Origin: CAYFUF01 sp964394795
GTDB lineage: Bacteria; Bacillota; Clostridia; Tissierellales; Peptoniphilaceae
Direction: 5' to 3'
Length of the DNA stretch: 64,000 bases
Assembly (NCBI GenBank): GCA_964394795.1
Contig: CAYMYX010000002.1
Span: forward strand, 10,308 to 74,307
Numbering within the stretch: position 1 is the stretch's first letter; each line of letters opens with the position of its first letter. The translations under genes and the position numbers were made by a program. Shown one piece after another: positions 53,331 through 62,706 of the stretch. The notes beneath the pieces are model-generated. The model saw only the letters and a program-made list of their open reading frames with translations, was not told where the DNA came from and ran no database searches.

Positions 53331-53864
53331 ATGAATGAGATTGAAGTTAAGGTAATTGGCTTTCCTAAAGAAAAACTATTAGCAAAGTTAGAAGAAGTCA
53401 AAGCGATATTTGATTGCGTTGAATATCAGACCAATTATCTGATTGATTCCAGTGTAAAACCTCTAGATCCGACGAAATACATGAGAATTCGAGAGACGAA
53501 AGTTGATGAAGACCTGAAGACAGAATTCACCATCAAAAAGAGGCGTGAAAATCAGCAGGCTCGGGTAAACGAAGAATTGACCGTTCACATCGACGATACG
53601 GAAACCCTTATTTATATGTTGAAAGAATTGGGTTACGATCAGCTACAAAGGTTTAATAAAGTTAGGAGTAGGTATCTTCTTCAAGGCGCTCGGGTAGAAT
53701 TAGACGAGTGGGAGAAGGATGTTCTGTCTTACCCCTACTTTGAGATAGAGGCAGAGAGTGTCGAGAGACTCCAAGAAGTCATAACGATCTTGGAGATACC
53801 ACAACAATGTATAAGTACGAAGTCAATAGGGGAGCTTAGGGCTGAGGATACAAATCGAGGCTAA
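53331..53864 (+). CDS. CYTH-domain protein (class IV adenylate cyclase / triphosphatase-like)
   Basis: 177 aa. NEIEVKVIGFPKEKLLAKL has the ExExK signature as EIEVK; further basic and acidic residues line the tunnel (RIRETK, EFTIKKRR, RVELDEWE, FEIEAES). CYTH enzymes act on triphosphates (thiamine-TP, inorganic triphosphate) or make cAMP. The true substrate cannot be read. RBS AAAGGGGG precedes ATG 53331. Confidence 0.85.
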   Translation: MNEIEVKVIGFPKEKLLAKLEEVKAIFDCVEYQTNYLIDSSVKPLDPTKYMRIRETKVDEDLKTEFTIKKRRENQQARVNEELTVHIDDTETLIYMLKELGYDQLQRFNKVRSRYLLQGARVELDEWEKDVLSYPYFEIEAESVERLQEVITILEIPQQCISTKSIGELRAEDTNRG

Positions 53865-53871
53865 AGGCTAA

Positions 53872-53900
53872 TTGACAGCAAATAGAAAAGTAAATATAAT
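53872..53900 (+). promoter_or_regulatory. Consensus sigma-A promoter of greA-lysS
   Basis: Full-consensus TTGACA (53872-53877), 17-base spacer, full-consensus TATAAT (53895-53900), about 50 bases before greA. Confidence 0.88.
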
Positions 53901-53950
53901 GAGCAAATTGGGAAGAACCTTATGACAATTGGATGAGGAAGTGAATAAAC

Positions 53951-54433
53951 ATGACAGAAGTAACGATTTTAACCATTGAAGGATACCACAAGCTAGAAGA
54001 TGAATTAGAGTATTTACGCACGACAAAGAGAGCTGAGATTGCAGACAAGATAAGAGTGGCAAGAGGCTTTGGTGATCTTTCAGAAAATGCAGAGTACGAT
54101 GCGGCTAAAGACGAGCAAGCGCAAGTTGAGGAACGCATCTACACGATTGAACAACAGTTGAAGAATTCAAAAATCATAGAGGAAGACAAGACAACCGACA
54201 CCACGACCGTCAAGATCGGGTCAACGGTAAAAATCCTCGATGTCGAGTTTGATGAAGAAATGCAGTTTACTATTGTTGGAACAGTAGAATCCAACCCGAA
54301 GAAGAATAAGATTTCCAATGAATCACCACTTGGCAAGGTTCTAGTTGGTGCTAAAGAGGGTGATACACTCACTGTAGATTCTCCAAGCGGTTCGGTCGAA
54401 TACAAAGTTATCGAAATCCTGAAAAATAAGTAG
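53951..54433 (+). CDS. greA: Transcription elongation factor GreA
   Basis: 160 aa. The N-terminal coiled-coil domain (LTIEGYHKLEDELEYL, GDLSENAEYDAAKDEQ) with the acidic tip, and the C-terminal FKBP-like domain (NESPLGKVLVGAKEGD). It rescues backtracked RNA polymerase by stimulating transcript cleavage. RBS GAGGAAG is upstream. It is cotranscribed with lysS 52 bases later, a common Firmicute pair. Confidence 0.97.
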   Translation: MTEVTILTIEGYHKLEDELEYLRTTKRAEIADKIRVARGFGDLSENAEYDAAKDEQAQVEERIYTIEQQLKNSKIIEEDKTTDTTTVKIGSTVKILDVEFDEEMQFTIVGTVESNPKKNKISNESPLGKVLVGAKEGDTLTVDSPSGSVEYKVIEILKNK

Positions 54434-54485
54434 GACGAGAAGTAAACCTAACTCTACCGAGGAAGAATCAATACAGGAGGAATGA

Positions 54486-56402
54486 ATGAGAAAGAATATC
54501 AGCGATAATGAGATGGTGCAGATTCGTCATGAAAAGCTTGACGAGTTGCGCAATGAGGGAAAAGATCCCCACAGAATCGCTAAATATGATGTCAGCAATT
54601 ATTCGAAGGACATCATCGACAGCTTCGACGAGTTCGAAGGTAAAGAAGTAACCGTCGCTGGTCGTATAAAGTCAAAAAGAGGGCACGGCAAAATCAATTT
54701 TATTGATTTACAAGATGCCAAGGGATCAATTCAAGTCTTAGCCAAGTTTAATCTCATCGGAGAAGAGGACTTCCCTGAAGTGAAGAAGCTGGATATCGGT
54801 GATATCATCGGTGTTGGCGGTACAGTGATTCGTAGTGAGGCAGGAGAGATTACCATCCAAGCAGCAACGATAACTTTACTGACAAAGAGCCTACAACTAC
54901 TTCCTGAAAAGTATCATGGCCTAAAAGATCAAGACCTCCGCTACAGGCAACGTTACGTTGACCTGATTGTCAATCCCGAGGTTAAAGAAGTTTTTGTTAA
55001 GCGCTCACGAATCATCAGTGAAATCCGTAACTTCTTAGATGCAAAGGACTTCCTTGAAGTTGAGACCCCAATTCTTAACACGATAGCTGGCGGAGCGACA
55101 GCAAAACCCTTTGTCACTCACCATAACACCTTAGGTTTAGATATGTATCTACGTATAGCAAATGAGCTATATCTCAAACGCCTAATCGTTGGTGGTTTTG
55201 ACCGTGTCTATGAAATGGGCAGAATGTTCCGTAACGAAGGAATGAGCACCCGTCATAATCCAGAATATACGGCCATCGAGCTTTACGAAGCTTATACCGA
55301 CTACGAAGGCATGATGGAGCTTACTGAACAGTTAGTTTCTACCGTCTGCGAAAAGGTAAATGGCAGTATGGTGGTCGACTACCAAGGCACAGAGATTGAC
55401 TTTACGCCACCTTGGCGCAGAATCACGATGACGGAAGCGGTAAAGGAATATGCCGGTGTGGATTTCGACCAAATTCAAACGGACGCGGAAGCACACCAAT
55501 TAGCCAAAAATCACAACATCAAAGTAGAAGACTATGTCGGTAAAGGAAAAATCCTCTCCGAATTCTATGAAACCTTTGCAGAAGACAAGATGGTGCAACC
55601 TACTTTTGTTTATGAGTATCCTGTAGAGATCAGTCCTCTTGCCAAGAGGTCTGCGACGAAGCCGGATATGACGGAGCGTTTTGAAGCCTTCGTCAATGGT
55701 TGGGAGATTGCCAACGCCTTCTCTGAGCTTAACGATGCTGAAGACCAAAAGAAACGTTTCGAGCATCAGGTAGAATTGAGAGAAGCTGGCGATGAAGAAG
55801 CCAACCTTATGGATGATGACTTCGTCAACGCTTTAGAAATTGGCTTACCGCCTACAGGTGGAATGGGTATGGGTATTGACCGCCTGGTTATGGTTCTTAC
55901 TAACCAAACTTCAATCCGTGATGTCCTCCTCTTCCCAACGATGAAACCGCTAGGTAGAGAACAAGGGGAAGACTCTGAAGAAACCAAGAAATCGACTTTA
56001 GTTGAATTTGAGCACCAAGGCAATATCGACTTCTCGAAAGTGAAGGTAGAACCTCTCTTCGAAGACATGATTGACTTCGAAACATTCTCTAAAGCGGATT
56101 ACCGCGCGGTTAAGGTTCTTAACTGTGAAGAGGTTCCTAAGTCGAAGAAACTGCTCAAGTTTACGCTTGATGATGGCTCAGGTAAGGACAGAGTTATTCT
56201 ATCCGGCATAAAGGAAAATTATTACGCCGAAGATCTTATTGGTTTAACCCTATTAGCTATCTGCAACCTGCCACCAAGAAAGATGATGGGCGTGGATTCC
56301 GAAGGTATGATTATCTCTGCGATTCATGAAGAGGAAGGGGAAGAAGTACTTAACCTTGTTGTATTGAATCCAAGGATACCTGCCGGAGCAAAGATGTACT
56401 AG
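54486..56402 (+). CDS. lysS: Lysyl-tRNA synthetase with C-terminal Trbp111-like tRNA-binding domain
   Basis: 638 aa class II LysRS; AGGAGG lies 5 bases before ATG 54486. N-terminal OB fold (VTVAGRIKSKRGHGKINFIDL), motif 2 (FRNEGMSTRHNPEYTAIELY) and motif 3 (GLPPTGGMGMGIDRLVM) are intact through ~residue 490. After a short linker, residues ~530-638 form an extra domain (FSKADYRAVKVLNCEEVPKS, LPPRKMMGVDSEGMIISA) that matches the Trbp111 / MetRS C-terminal tRNA-binding OB fold. Usual bacterial LysRS is ~500 aa. The extension likely raises tRNA affinity; it may also promote dimer contacts. Confidence 0.95.
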   Translation: MRKNISDNEMVQIRHEKLDELRNEGKDPHRIAKYDVSNYSKDIIDSFDEFEGKEVTVAGRIKSKRGHGKINFIDLQDAKGSIQVLAKFNLIGEEDFPEVKKLDIGDIIGVGGTVIRSEAGEITIQAATITLLTKSLQLLPEKYHGLKDQDLRYRQRYVDLIVNPEVKEVFVKRSRIISEIRNFLDAKDFLEVETPILNTIAGGATAKPFVTHHNTLGLDMYLRIANELYLKRLIVGGFDRVYEMGRMFRNEGMSTRHNPEYTAIELYEAYTDYEGMMELTEQLVSTVCEKVNGSMVVDYQGTEIDFTPPWRRITMTEAVKEYAGVDFDQIQTDAEAHQLAKNHNIKVEDYVGKGKILSEFYETFAEDKMVQPTFVYEYPVEISPLAKRSATKPDMTERFEAFVNGWEIANAFSELNDAEDQKKRFEHQVELREAGDEEANLMDDDFVNALEIGLPPTGGMGMGIDRLVMVLTNQTSIRDVLLFPTMKPLGREQGEDSEETKKSTLVEFEHQGNIDFSKVKVEPLFEDMIDFETFSKADYRAVKVLNCEEVPKSKKLLKFTLDDGSGKDRVILSGIKENYYAEDLIGLTLLAICNLPPRKMMGVDSEGMIISAIHEEEGEEVLNLVVLNPRIPAGAKMY

Positions 56403-56433
56403 AGTGTAAATAATATTGAGATGGAATAGTTTT

Positions 56434-56465
56434 AAACCCCGCCAGCGAAATTTGGCGGGGTTTTT
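56434..56465. terminator. Terminator between lysS and the FtsX-type permease
   Basis: 11-bp stem AAACCCCGCCA / TGGCGGGGTTT, 8-base loop, five T. It serves lysS; A/T flanks could also serve the convergent gene. Confidence 0.92.
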
Positions 56466-56468
56466 GTA

Positions 56469-59192
56469 TTACATACTAACTTCAGATTTTAGAGCTTCAA
56501 TAACATTCACTTTGCGAACTTTCTTTACGGAATAAAACATGGTTATTGTCACGAAGATTAGGATTACAGCAACAACAGCTAACATTGGTTGCCAAGGAAT
56601 CGAATATCCTGTATCTATCCCTTGTTGGAAGGCTTTCTGGATCAATAGAGATAGTCCTGTCCCGATAATCAGTCCTAAAAGTAAGGACCTTGTTGAGTAT
56701 AGAAGACTTTCAAGCATGATCATCTTATCAAAGTCTTTTCTGCCCATGCCTACGCTTCGAAGCATGGCGAAGTCGGTACGCCTCAAATAGATGTTGGTGG
56801 TTATGGTGTTAAAGGCATTAGCTAAACCTATTAAAGTAATGAGGATGATGAAACCATAGGAGAAGATATCGATAATTAATTTCATGGCATACTGGTCTTG
56901 TTGAACCCCCTTGATGTCTGATACATTGGCGTACCCTTCTTGCGTTTGGCTTAGTATCCCCAATTCCTTCATCGCTTGTGAGTGGTCTGATGTGTCAATT
57001 AAATAAGCATCTATAGGGTTACTAAAACTTTGAAATTCACCCTGAATAGCAGTAACTTGATCATATGCAGAGTAGGGGAAAATCAATGTCAGCGATTCTC
57101 GTTGAGTAATATCTTCTGGAAGTTTGTCTGTTAATACGCTCGATGAAAATGTAGTGATGATGCTTGTCGCTTCGTTCATTGATTTAGTCAACGTTGTTGA
57201 TTCGACTTCGTTTGGTTCGCTCATTTCCTTGTAATACATAACTCCAAGCTCTCCGTTTTCCAGAGGACCAGTAATGGCATGAAGATATCCTTCTATTTCT
57301 TGATAACCTAACAAATCTATTTTTGCATCTGCTTTATTAAAGATATTGAAATTGACGTATGAAGTAGATTCAGGCTGGAACATAAATACTTTGTTATAGA
57401 TGATAGGAGAAGGAACGGTTTCTGTTGTTGATTCAGCGGTAGCAATTAAACTCTCTGGGTTGACACCTATGCTCTCTACATATTCAGCATATTCTTTTTC
57501 TTCGAGAAAGACGACTCTTGGTCGAAGTATACCTAGTCCATCCCGGAGGGGAGTAAGAGCATATGTCTCTTCTGCCAGCTTATAATTATCAATGTCATCT
57601 GCTGAAACGATAAGTTCCATCGCGGTTTCAATATAATGCCTAGATTCTTCCACACCCTCAGTCATTTTAATCTGTTGGGCAAGATCAGGTGTGGCTTCGC
57701 TCTTATTAACGGTGAGACTAATGTCAGCATCCGTTGACATATAGAGCGACTGATTGGATTGGGTCATAAGATTAGTGAATGTATAGGCCGATAAGAATAG
57801 GACTACACTCAGTGTGAGACTAATAACTGTTGATCGATACTTTGCCTTAGAAGTTTTATAGTACTTACTAGCCAAATAACCAGGTGTTTTAAAAATCTTG
57901 GAGACTAAGCCATTGACGCGAACGGGCTTTGCAACGATATCTTTGTTAGACCGAATCGCCTGAATAGCGGTTTGACGAGTGCTTCTTATCGCAGGGATGT
58001 ATGCGGATATTAGGATTGTCACTAAGGCCAAAACAGCCGCAATAACGAGGGATGGCCACGATATGGTCAGTGTTAAGGGTACTTTAAATGCGGTGAATGT
58101 AACACTGTTGAGGATGTTTTGAACGACACCTAGAGTCAACATGATGCCTAATAAACCTGATGCTATACCTAAAGGTATGCCAATTGCTGCAATAATAAAG
58201 GATTCAATAAGGACTATTTTTCTTAGTTGCTTTTGGCTAGCACCTATAGATGAAAGTAGGCCAAATTGTTTTGTCCTTTCGGTTAATGAGATATTGAAGG
58301 CATTTTGAATCAACACGACTGACCCTATGATGATAATCGCTAGACAGATAATAACCAAGCTCGTGATTACTGAATTCACTATTTCATTGCGATCGTTGCC
58401 CGAATAGCGAAAGAGACCGGTATGCTCAGTGAACTTATCGATTCCGAATCGTTCAATATAAGCTTCATAATCTTCAATACTATCTAACTCTATATAATAA
58501 GTTGCTTTAGTATTTACCGGATCGATAACTGCATCAGTTGTTAACAGGGTGAAGCCGGGAGCGGTAAAAGGTTCAAATTCAGGTCTCTCGTAAAAACCAA
58601 CAACAGTGAAGCTGCGCGTCTCTTTGTTGACGATACTTTCTTCTCTATCATCCATGGTGTGGGTGAAACGAACATCTTGACCGAGATACTCATTTTCCTC
58701 TCCGGGAATCTCCCGATATCCTATCTCCAAATCAAGCTGATCACCAATAGCATAGTTATTCTCCACATAGAGGGAAAGGTGAGAGGGGATAATAATCTCA
58801 GTAGAGTTTTCCGGTAGTCTACCTTCGGTAATGATAACCGGAGGAGTTACCTCGCTCTCGAAATTATCAATACTGGCAATATACAGGTAAGGTTTATCAC
58901 TATTTAGACTTTCGAAATCAGCATAGCCCAGGCCATATATGGGATTAACCTCTTTTACTGAGGCATCGTTGACTGCTTCTTCTATCTCTGCTGAACTTTG
59001 ATCAGAGGACTTAATATGCCAACGACCTTCATTGGCTATTTCGTCTTCCAACAAAAAGTTTTGAAAAGAAACCACCAAGGAAATTACACCGGTGATCATG
59101 GCAGTTGACAAAATAACTCCTATAATCGTGACAATCGTCTGTCTCTTTTGCTTGAAAAGATTGGCTTTTGCCAAATTAAATAATAATTTCAT
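56469..59192 (-). CDS. FtsX/MacB-type ABC transporter permease
   Basis: 907 aa. An N-terminal helix (KQKRQTIVTIIGVILSTAMI), a large extracellular domain, three helices ending in the first FtsX domain, a repeat of this plan, and a final FtsX domain (LANAFNTITTNIYLRRTDFAMLRS). This architecture is typical of BceB/VexP-like or LolE-like exporters used against antimicrobial peptides or for lipids. It overlaps its ATPase gene by 4 bases (ATGA). The frame is intact, but its ATPase partner is truncated, so this copy probably cannot work unless another ATPase substitutes. Confidence 0.88.
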   Translation of the reverse strand: MKLLFNLAKANLFKQKRQTIVTIIGVILSTAMITGVISLVVSFQNFLLEDEIANEGRWHIKSSDQSSAEIEEAVNDASVKEVNPIYGLGYADFESLNSDKPYLYIASIDNFESEVTPPVIITEGRLPENSTEIIIPSHLSLYVENNYAIGDQLDLEIGYREIPGEENEYLGQDVRFTHTMDDREESIVNKETRSFTVVGFYERPEFEPFTAPGFTLLTTDAVIDPVNTKATYYIELDSIEDYEAYIERFGIDKFTEHTGLFRYSGNDRNEIVNSVITSLVIICLAIIIIGSVVLIQNAFNISLTERTKQFGLLSSIGASQKQLRKIVLIESFIIAAIGIPLGIASGLLGIMLTLGVVQNILNSVTFTAFKVPLTLTISWPSLVIAAVLALVTILISAYIPAIRSTRQTAIQAIRSNKDIVAKPVRVNGLVSKIFKTPGYLASKYYKTSKAKYRSTVISLTLSVVLFLSAYTFTNLMTQSNQSLYMSTDADISLTVNKSEATPDLAQQIKMTEGVEESRHYIETAMELIVSADDIDNYKLAEETYALTPLRDGLGILRPRVVFLEEKEYAEYVESIGVNPESLIATAESTTETVPSPIIYNKVFMFQPESTSYVNFNIFNKADAKIDLLGYQEIEGYLHAITGPLENGELGVMYYKEMSEPNEVESTTLTKSMNEATSIITTFSSSVLTDKLPEDITQRESLTLIFPYSAYDQVTAIQGEFQSFSNPIDAYLIDTSDHSQAMKELGILSQTQEGYANVSDIKGVQQDQYAMKLIIDIFSYGFIILITLIGLANAFNTITTNIYLRRTDFAMLRSVGMGRKDFDKMIMLESLLYSTRSLLLGLIIGTGLSLLIQKAFQQGIDTGYSIPWQPMLAVVAVILIFVTITMFYSVKKVRKVNVIEALKSEVSM

Positions 59193-59614
59193 GACCGCAC
59201 CACCTCATCTCGCATGATCTTTCCGTCTTCCAGCATGATAATTCGCTTTGCTTGAAGGGCAATGGATTCATCATGGGTGATGAGGATAAGCGTTTGGCCA
59301 TACTTCTCATTAGCCAATCTCAGCAAATTTACAATCTCTTTCGAGTTGGCTCGATCTAAATTACCAGTGGGTTCGTCCGCTAATACCAGTGCGGGATGAT
59401 TGATTAAAGCACGTCCGATGGATACCCGCTGCTGTTGACCACCCGATAGTTGGTTCGGTAACGACTCTTCCTTTCCTTGAAGGCCTAGAGTGTCAATAAG
59501 TTCATCCAAGTTATCTTGATCAACATTCTTCCCATCCAAAAGTAAGGGAAGGAGGATATTATCTCGAACATTGAGGATTGGTAGTAAGTTATAGAACTGG
59601 TAGATTAGTCCAAC
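59189..59614 (-). pseudogene. ABC transporter ATPase, N-terminal half deleted
   Basis: Homology begins abruptly at about 59614 with GLIYQFYNLLPILNVRDN (the Q-loop) and runs to the normal C-terminus: signature LSGGQQQRVSIGRAL, Walker B LVLADEPTGNLD, H-loop LILITHDES. Walker A and roughly the first 85 residues are missing. The longest frame with an ATG starts at 59539 and codes 116 aa. Without Walker A it cannot bind ATP. The break coincides with the truncated end of the kinase gene next to it, so one deletion explains both. Confidence 0.85.
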
Positions 59615-60189
59615 TTAATAGCGCCTGCGTCCAGCTTCGACATGAGTAATAAATCTTCAATCAACCGGGTGATGCGATTGATAAGTACTTGAATCTTGTA
59701 ATGGATTTCCTTTTTTTCTTGTGGGCTATTAGCCTCATGACCAAGACGATCCAAGAGTAGTTGTAAAGAGGCTAAGGGAGTTCGTAACTGGTGGGAGACA
59801 TCGGCCAATGAATCGGCCAAATAGGTTTTGTCATTTTGGAGCGATGCCTGGTATTCATAAAGCCGATGGAGTATCTTTTCGATATTGGCAGCTAGAATGC
59901 TTAGATCTCCCTCATGATAGTCTTGCAGGGTCAACTTAGTTTGCCCACTTAATATTCGTTCCAAGTCATCATTGAAGGCTACAATCGCTTTATTGCGGTT
60001 CACATCTTGCCAAATGCTAAAAACTATCCATAATATGCTGGTTATCAGACTGATCCATAAGTAGTCCTTAAAGAAGATAACATGGCCGATTACTAAGAGG
60101 ATGGCGAAGACGATTCGAGTTTGCAGGCGCTTGAGAAAATCTACTTGATAAAGTTTTGGTTTGTTACGTTGTGTCTTATTGTGGGCCAT
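59605..60189 (-). pseudogene. Sensor histidine kinase truncated before its ATPase domain
   Basis: About 194 aa. Two N-terminal hydrophobic helices (IVFAILLVIGHVIFF, LWISLITSILWIVF), then HisKA with the phospho-acceptor His in SLADVSHQLRTPLASLQLL. The frame stops at SKLDAGAIKLD, exactly where the HATPase domain should start (~110 residues are lost). The start is ATG 60189 or 60195. It may still dimerise and be phosphorylated by another kinase but cannot phosphorylate itself. The response regulator upstream is intact. Confidence 0.85.
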
Positions 60190-60211
60190 GGCCATTACCT
60201 CATAACGTAAG

Positions 60212-60880
60212 CTAATCGAGATCCAGGCGGTAGCCTAATCCACGAATAGTTAGCAGATGCTTTGGTTTTGTTGGATCTTCCTCAATTTTTTCGCGGAGTC
60301 TCTTTATATACACGGTGAGCGTGTTGTCAAGAATATACTCTCCGGTGATGGCGAAAATTTCCTCTACTAGGTAATCTCTACTTAACATCTTGCCTGGATG
60401 ATTAGCAAAGATCAGGAGAAGGCGATATTCCAAAGCAGATAAGGGGATCTCTTGATTCTCCCTCGTCAACTTTGCTTTCTGAGTGTTTAAAACTAAATCG
60501 CCAATGGAAATGGATGAGCTAGAATGGTGTCTTCTCATGACGCTATTGATCCGAGCCAACAACTCTCTTGACCGGAAGGGTTTGGAAATGTAATCTTCAG
60601 CTCCTAATTCTAAACCAGTAACTGTAGAGTACTCGTCACTGAGAGCTGACAAGAAGATAACAGGTACTTCATATTCCGCTTTGATGGCAGAGCATAGCGA
60701 GAAGCCATTTCCATCAGGCAAAGAAATATCCAAAAGAATGAGATCAAAGGTTTTTTCATAAAGGAGAGTTAGCGCTTCTTGTTGACCGCCTGCTGTTGAA
60801 ACTTGATAGTCCGCTTCCCTTAATATCAGCGAAACTTCTTCAACTAGACTTAGATCATCTTCAATTAATAATATATGCAT
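60212..60880 (-). CDS. OmpR/PhoB-family response regulator of the damaged kinase/ABC system
   Basis: 222 aa from ATG 60880 (minus), with GGGAGGT 6 bases upstream. Receiver domain (ILLIEDDLSLVEEVS; Asp in LILLDISLPDG; Lys in ISKPF) and a winged-helix DNA-binding domain (LSALEYRLLLIF, YIKRLREKIEEDPTKP). It is intact, while its kinase lacks the ATPase domain. Direct repeats that look like binding sites for such a regulator lie in the divergent intergenic region. Confidence 0.93.
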   Translation of the reverse strand: MHILLIEDDLSLVEEVSLILREADYQVSTAGGQQEALTLLYEKTFDLILLDISLPDGNGFSLCSAIKAEYEVPVIFLSALSDEYSTVTGLELGAEDYISKPFRSRELLARINSVMRRHHSSSSISIGDLVLNTQKAKLTRENQEIPLSALEYRLLLIFANHPGKMLSRDYLVEEIFAITGEYILDNTLTVYIKRLREKIEEDPTKPKHLLTIRGLGYRLDLD

Positions 60881-60915
60881 CTCTCTACCTCCCACTCATT
60901 ATCAACCTATGACTT

Positions 60916-60924
60916 ATTCTAGCA
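60916..60924 (-). promoter_or_regulatory. Promoter of the response-regulator operon
   Basis: On the minus strand, an extended -10 box TGCTAGAAT (TAGAAT at 60916-60921) about 35 bases before the regulator ATG. Confidence 0.45.
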
Positions 60925-60984
60925 TAAGCAATCTTGCACTAGGCAAGATAACAGAAATTGCTGGCTGTACTATATAATAAAAAA

Positions 60985-61062
60985 TTTACATAAAATCTTA
61001 ACAATATCTTAATAAATATTTCAGAAAACCACCATAATTGAGATTGTCCCGTATGCTATAAC
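60985..61062 (+). promoter_or_regulatory. Direct repeats and promoter upstream of the wall-binding gene
   Basis: TTTACA (60985), TTAACA (60998) and TTAATA (61009) form an incompletely spaced set, with the last two 11 bases apart inside the repeat ATCTTAAC/ATCTTAAT. Such 11-base direct repeats are typical of PhoP/PhoB-family sites. An extended -10 box TGCTATAAC (61054-61062) follows about 45 bases downstream with no good -35, as for activated promoters. Confidence 0.45.
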
Positions 61063-61153
61063 TGAGTTATGACACAACTATAAAATAACGGCATCAACGG
61101 CCTTTCACTGTTATCGAAAACGAATATTAAGGTATTTTCTGAAGGAGAAATTT

Positions 61154-62695
61154 ATGAGTACCATTAGGATTAAAAGGTTGTTGCAACAAGTAGTATTTAC
61201 GCTCATGTTTATTATGGCTCTCTCATCAAATTCGACAAGCAGAGCTGACGAAGCTACAGCGGTTCCGGTACAAGAGGATCAACAGGTAACGGTTAGTTCG
61301 CCAGTTGTTACGCAAGTCGAGAGCAACCAAACGCTGTTACAAGGTTGGGTAAATTCATCAGGTGGTTGGACCTATTATAAAAATGGAATGCCGCTAAGCA
61401 ATGGCTGGTACTGGGTAGCAACACAGGCCGGCGAAAAGGATGCGTACGTTTGGAAGTATTTTAACCAATCTGGCATCAATATAGACAGTATATACGTTGC
61501 TAACGGAAACTCTTGGCTCTCAAAGGCGGGTCCAACTGCTTATTTTAGGGGATGGTATCTCGATCCTGTAACATCCAAGTACTATTATTTTCGACCAAGT
61601 ACAGGCTCTGCAGTAAATAACTGGCAGTTCATTAATGGATATTGGTACTTCTTTAAAGATAATCTCATGTTGGAAAATGGTTGGTATTGGCTTCCAATCA
61701 ACAATGGTCAAAATTTCGCCTGGAAATATATTGTAAAAGACGGACAAAATATAAATCAGTTTTATCAGGAAAGTGGCAAGCGGTGGCTATCACCTGCCGG
61801 GCCATACGACTATTACAAAGGATGGTGGACGGACCCGGTGAATGGCCTTCGATATTACTTTCGTACTACGAGTGGCAGCCAGGTAACCGGATGGCAGTGG
61901 ATTGATGATACTTGGCATTATTTCCGTTCCTCTGGGTCTCAAGCTACAGGTTTCCAATATATTAATGGCCAATGGTATTACTTGAACCAAAATACAGGCT
62001 TAGTAACTGGCTGGCAGCAAATCAATGGATACTGGTATTATTTTAGATCTTCAGGCACAATGGCTACCGGTCTTCAATACCTTGATTATCGTTGGGAACT
62101 TTTTGATAAAGATGGTAAACTTGTCAATTGGATGATGTACAATAACATCTCCTGGGCAGGACAACCGAACAACTATTATTGTGGCCCGGCAGCGGGCTAC
62201 ATGATTCTTAACAAGTTGGGTGCCTATACATCGGCAGAAGGCTATAGCTTGACCATCAATAATCTAGCCAAATTTATGTCGACGGATTATTACGGCTACA
62301 CCAGCTTTCATGACCGGTGGTTCGAAAAGGGTATCAACCGGTGGTTGGGTAGAAACCAATATACAACGGTTCACACCCCAAGCTATGAGATGGTTAGAAA
62401 AGAAATATTGCGGTCGTTCCAAACCGGTTACCCTGTCGCTTTGGATGCGGTAGAATGGTATGGTGGTCCCCATTTCAATGGTCATAACGATGCAACATTC
62501 AGTCATATTATGGTTGTTGCCGGATACAACCCAACCACTGATGAGGTTTATTTTGCGGATCCGGGTGCAACGATATGGCCCAATGCGAGCAGATTCTTTG
62601 TTTATCCTAGTCTTAAAAAGTTTGTCTTAACCTACATGCAAATTGAATTTGAGAATGATGGGCGGGAACATATTGGGATGTATTACGGAAGATAA
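61154..62695 (+). CDS. Secreted cell-wall/glucan-binding-repeat protein with C39-like peptidase domain
   Basis: 513 aa. A signal peptide (RLLQQVVFTLMFIMALSS, probable cleavage near residue 31) is followed by a linker and about ten aromatic repeats (~residues 62-320; GWQQINGYWYYFRSSGTMAT type), which bind choline or glucan. The C-terminal ~185 residues form a papain-like C39 domain with Cys343 (YYCGPAAGYMIL), His451 (FSHIMVVAGYN) and Asp ~470 (YFADPG). It may cut peptidoglycan cross-bridges or peptides at the surface. RBS GAAGGAG precedes ATG 61154. It is a single gene with its own terminator. Confidence 0.88.
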   Translation: MSTIRIKRLLQQVVFTLMFIMALSSNSTSRADEATAVPVQEDQQVTVSSPVVTQVESNQTLLQGWVNSSGGWTYYKNGMPLSNGWYWVATQAGEKDAYVWKYFNQSGINIDSIYVANGNSWLSKAGPTAYFRGWYLDPVTSKYYYFRPSTGSAVNNWQFINGYWYFFKDNLMLENGWYWLPINNGQNFAWKYIVKDGQNINQFYQESGKRWLSPAGPYDYYKGWWTDPVNGLRYYFRTTSGSQVTGWQWIDDTWHYFRSSGSQATGFQYINGQWYYLNQNTGLVTGWQQINGYWYYFRSSGTMATGLQYLDYRWELFDKDGKLVNWMMYNNISWAGQPNNYYCGPAAGYMILNKLGAYTSAEGYSLTINNLAKFMSTDYYGYTSFHDRWFEKGINRWLGRNQYTTVHTPSYEMVRKEILRSFQTGYPVALDAVEWYGGPHFNGHNDATFSHIMVVAGYNPTTDEVYFADPGATIWPNASRFFVYPSLKKFVLTYMQIEFENDGREHIGMYYGR

Positions 62696-62706
62696 GTAAA
62701 AGAATC

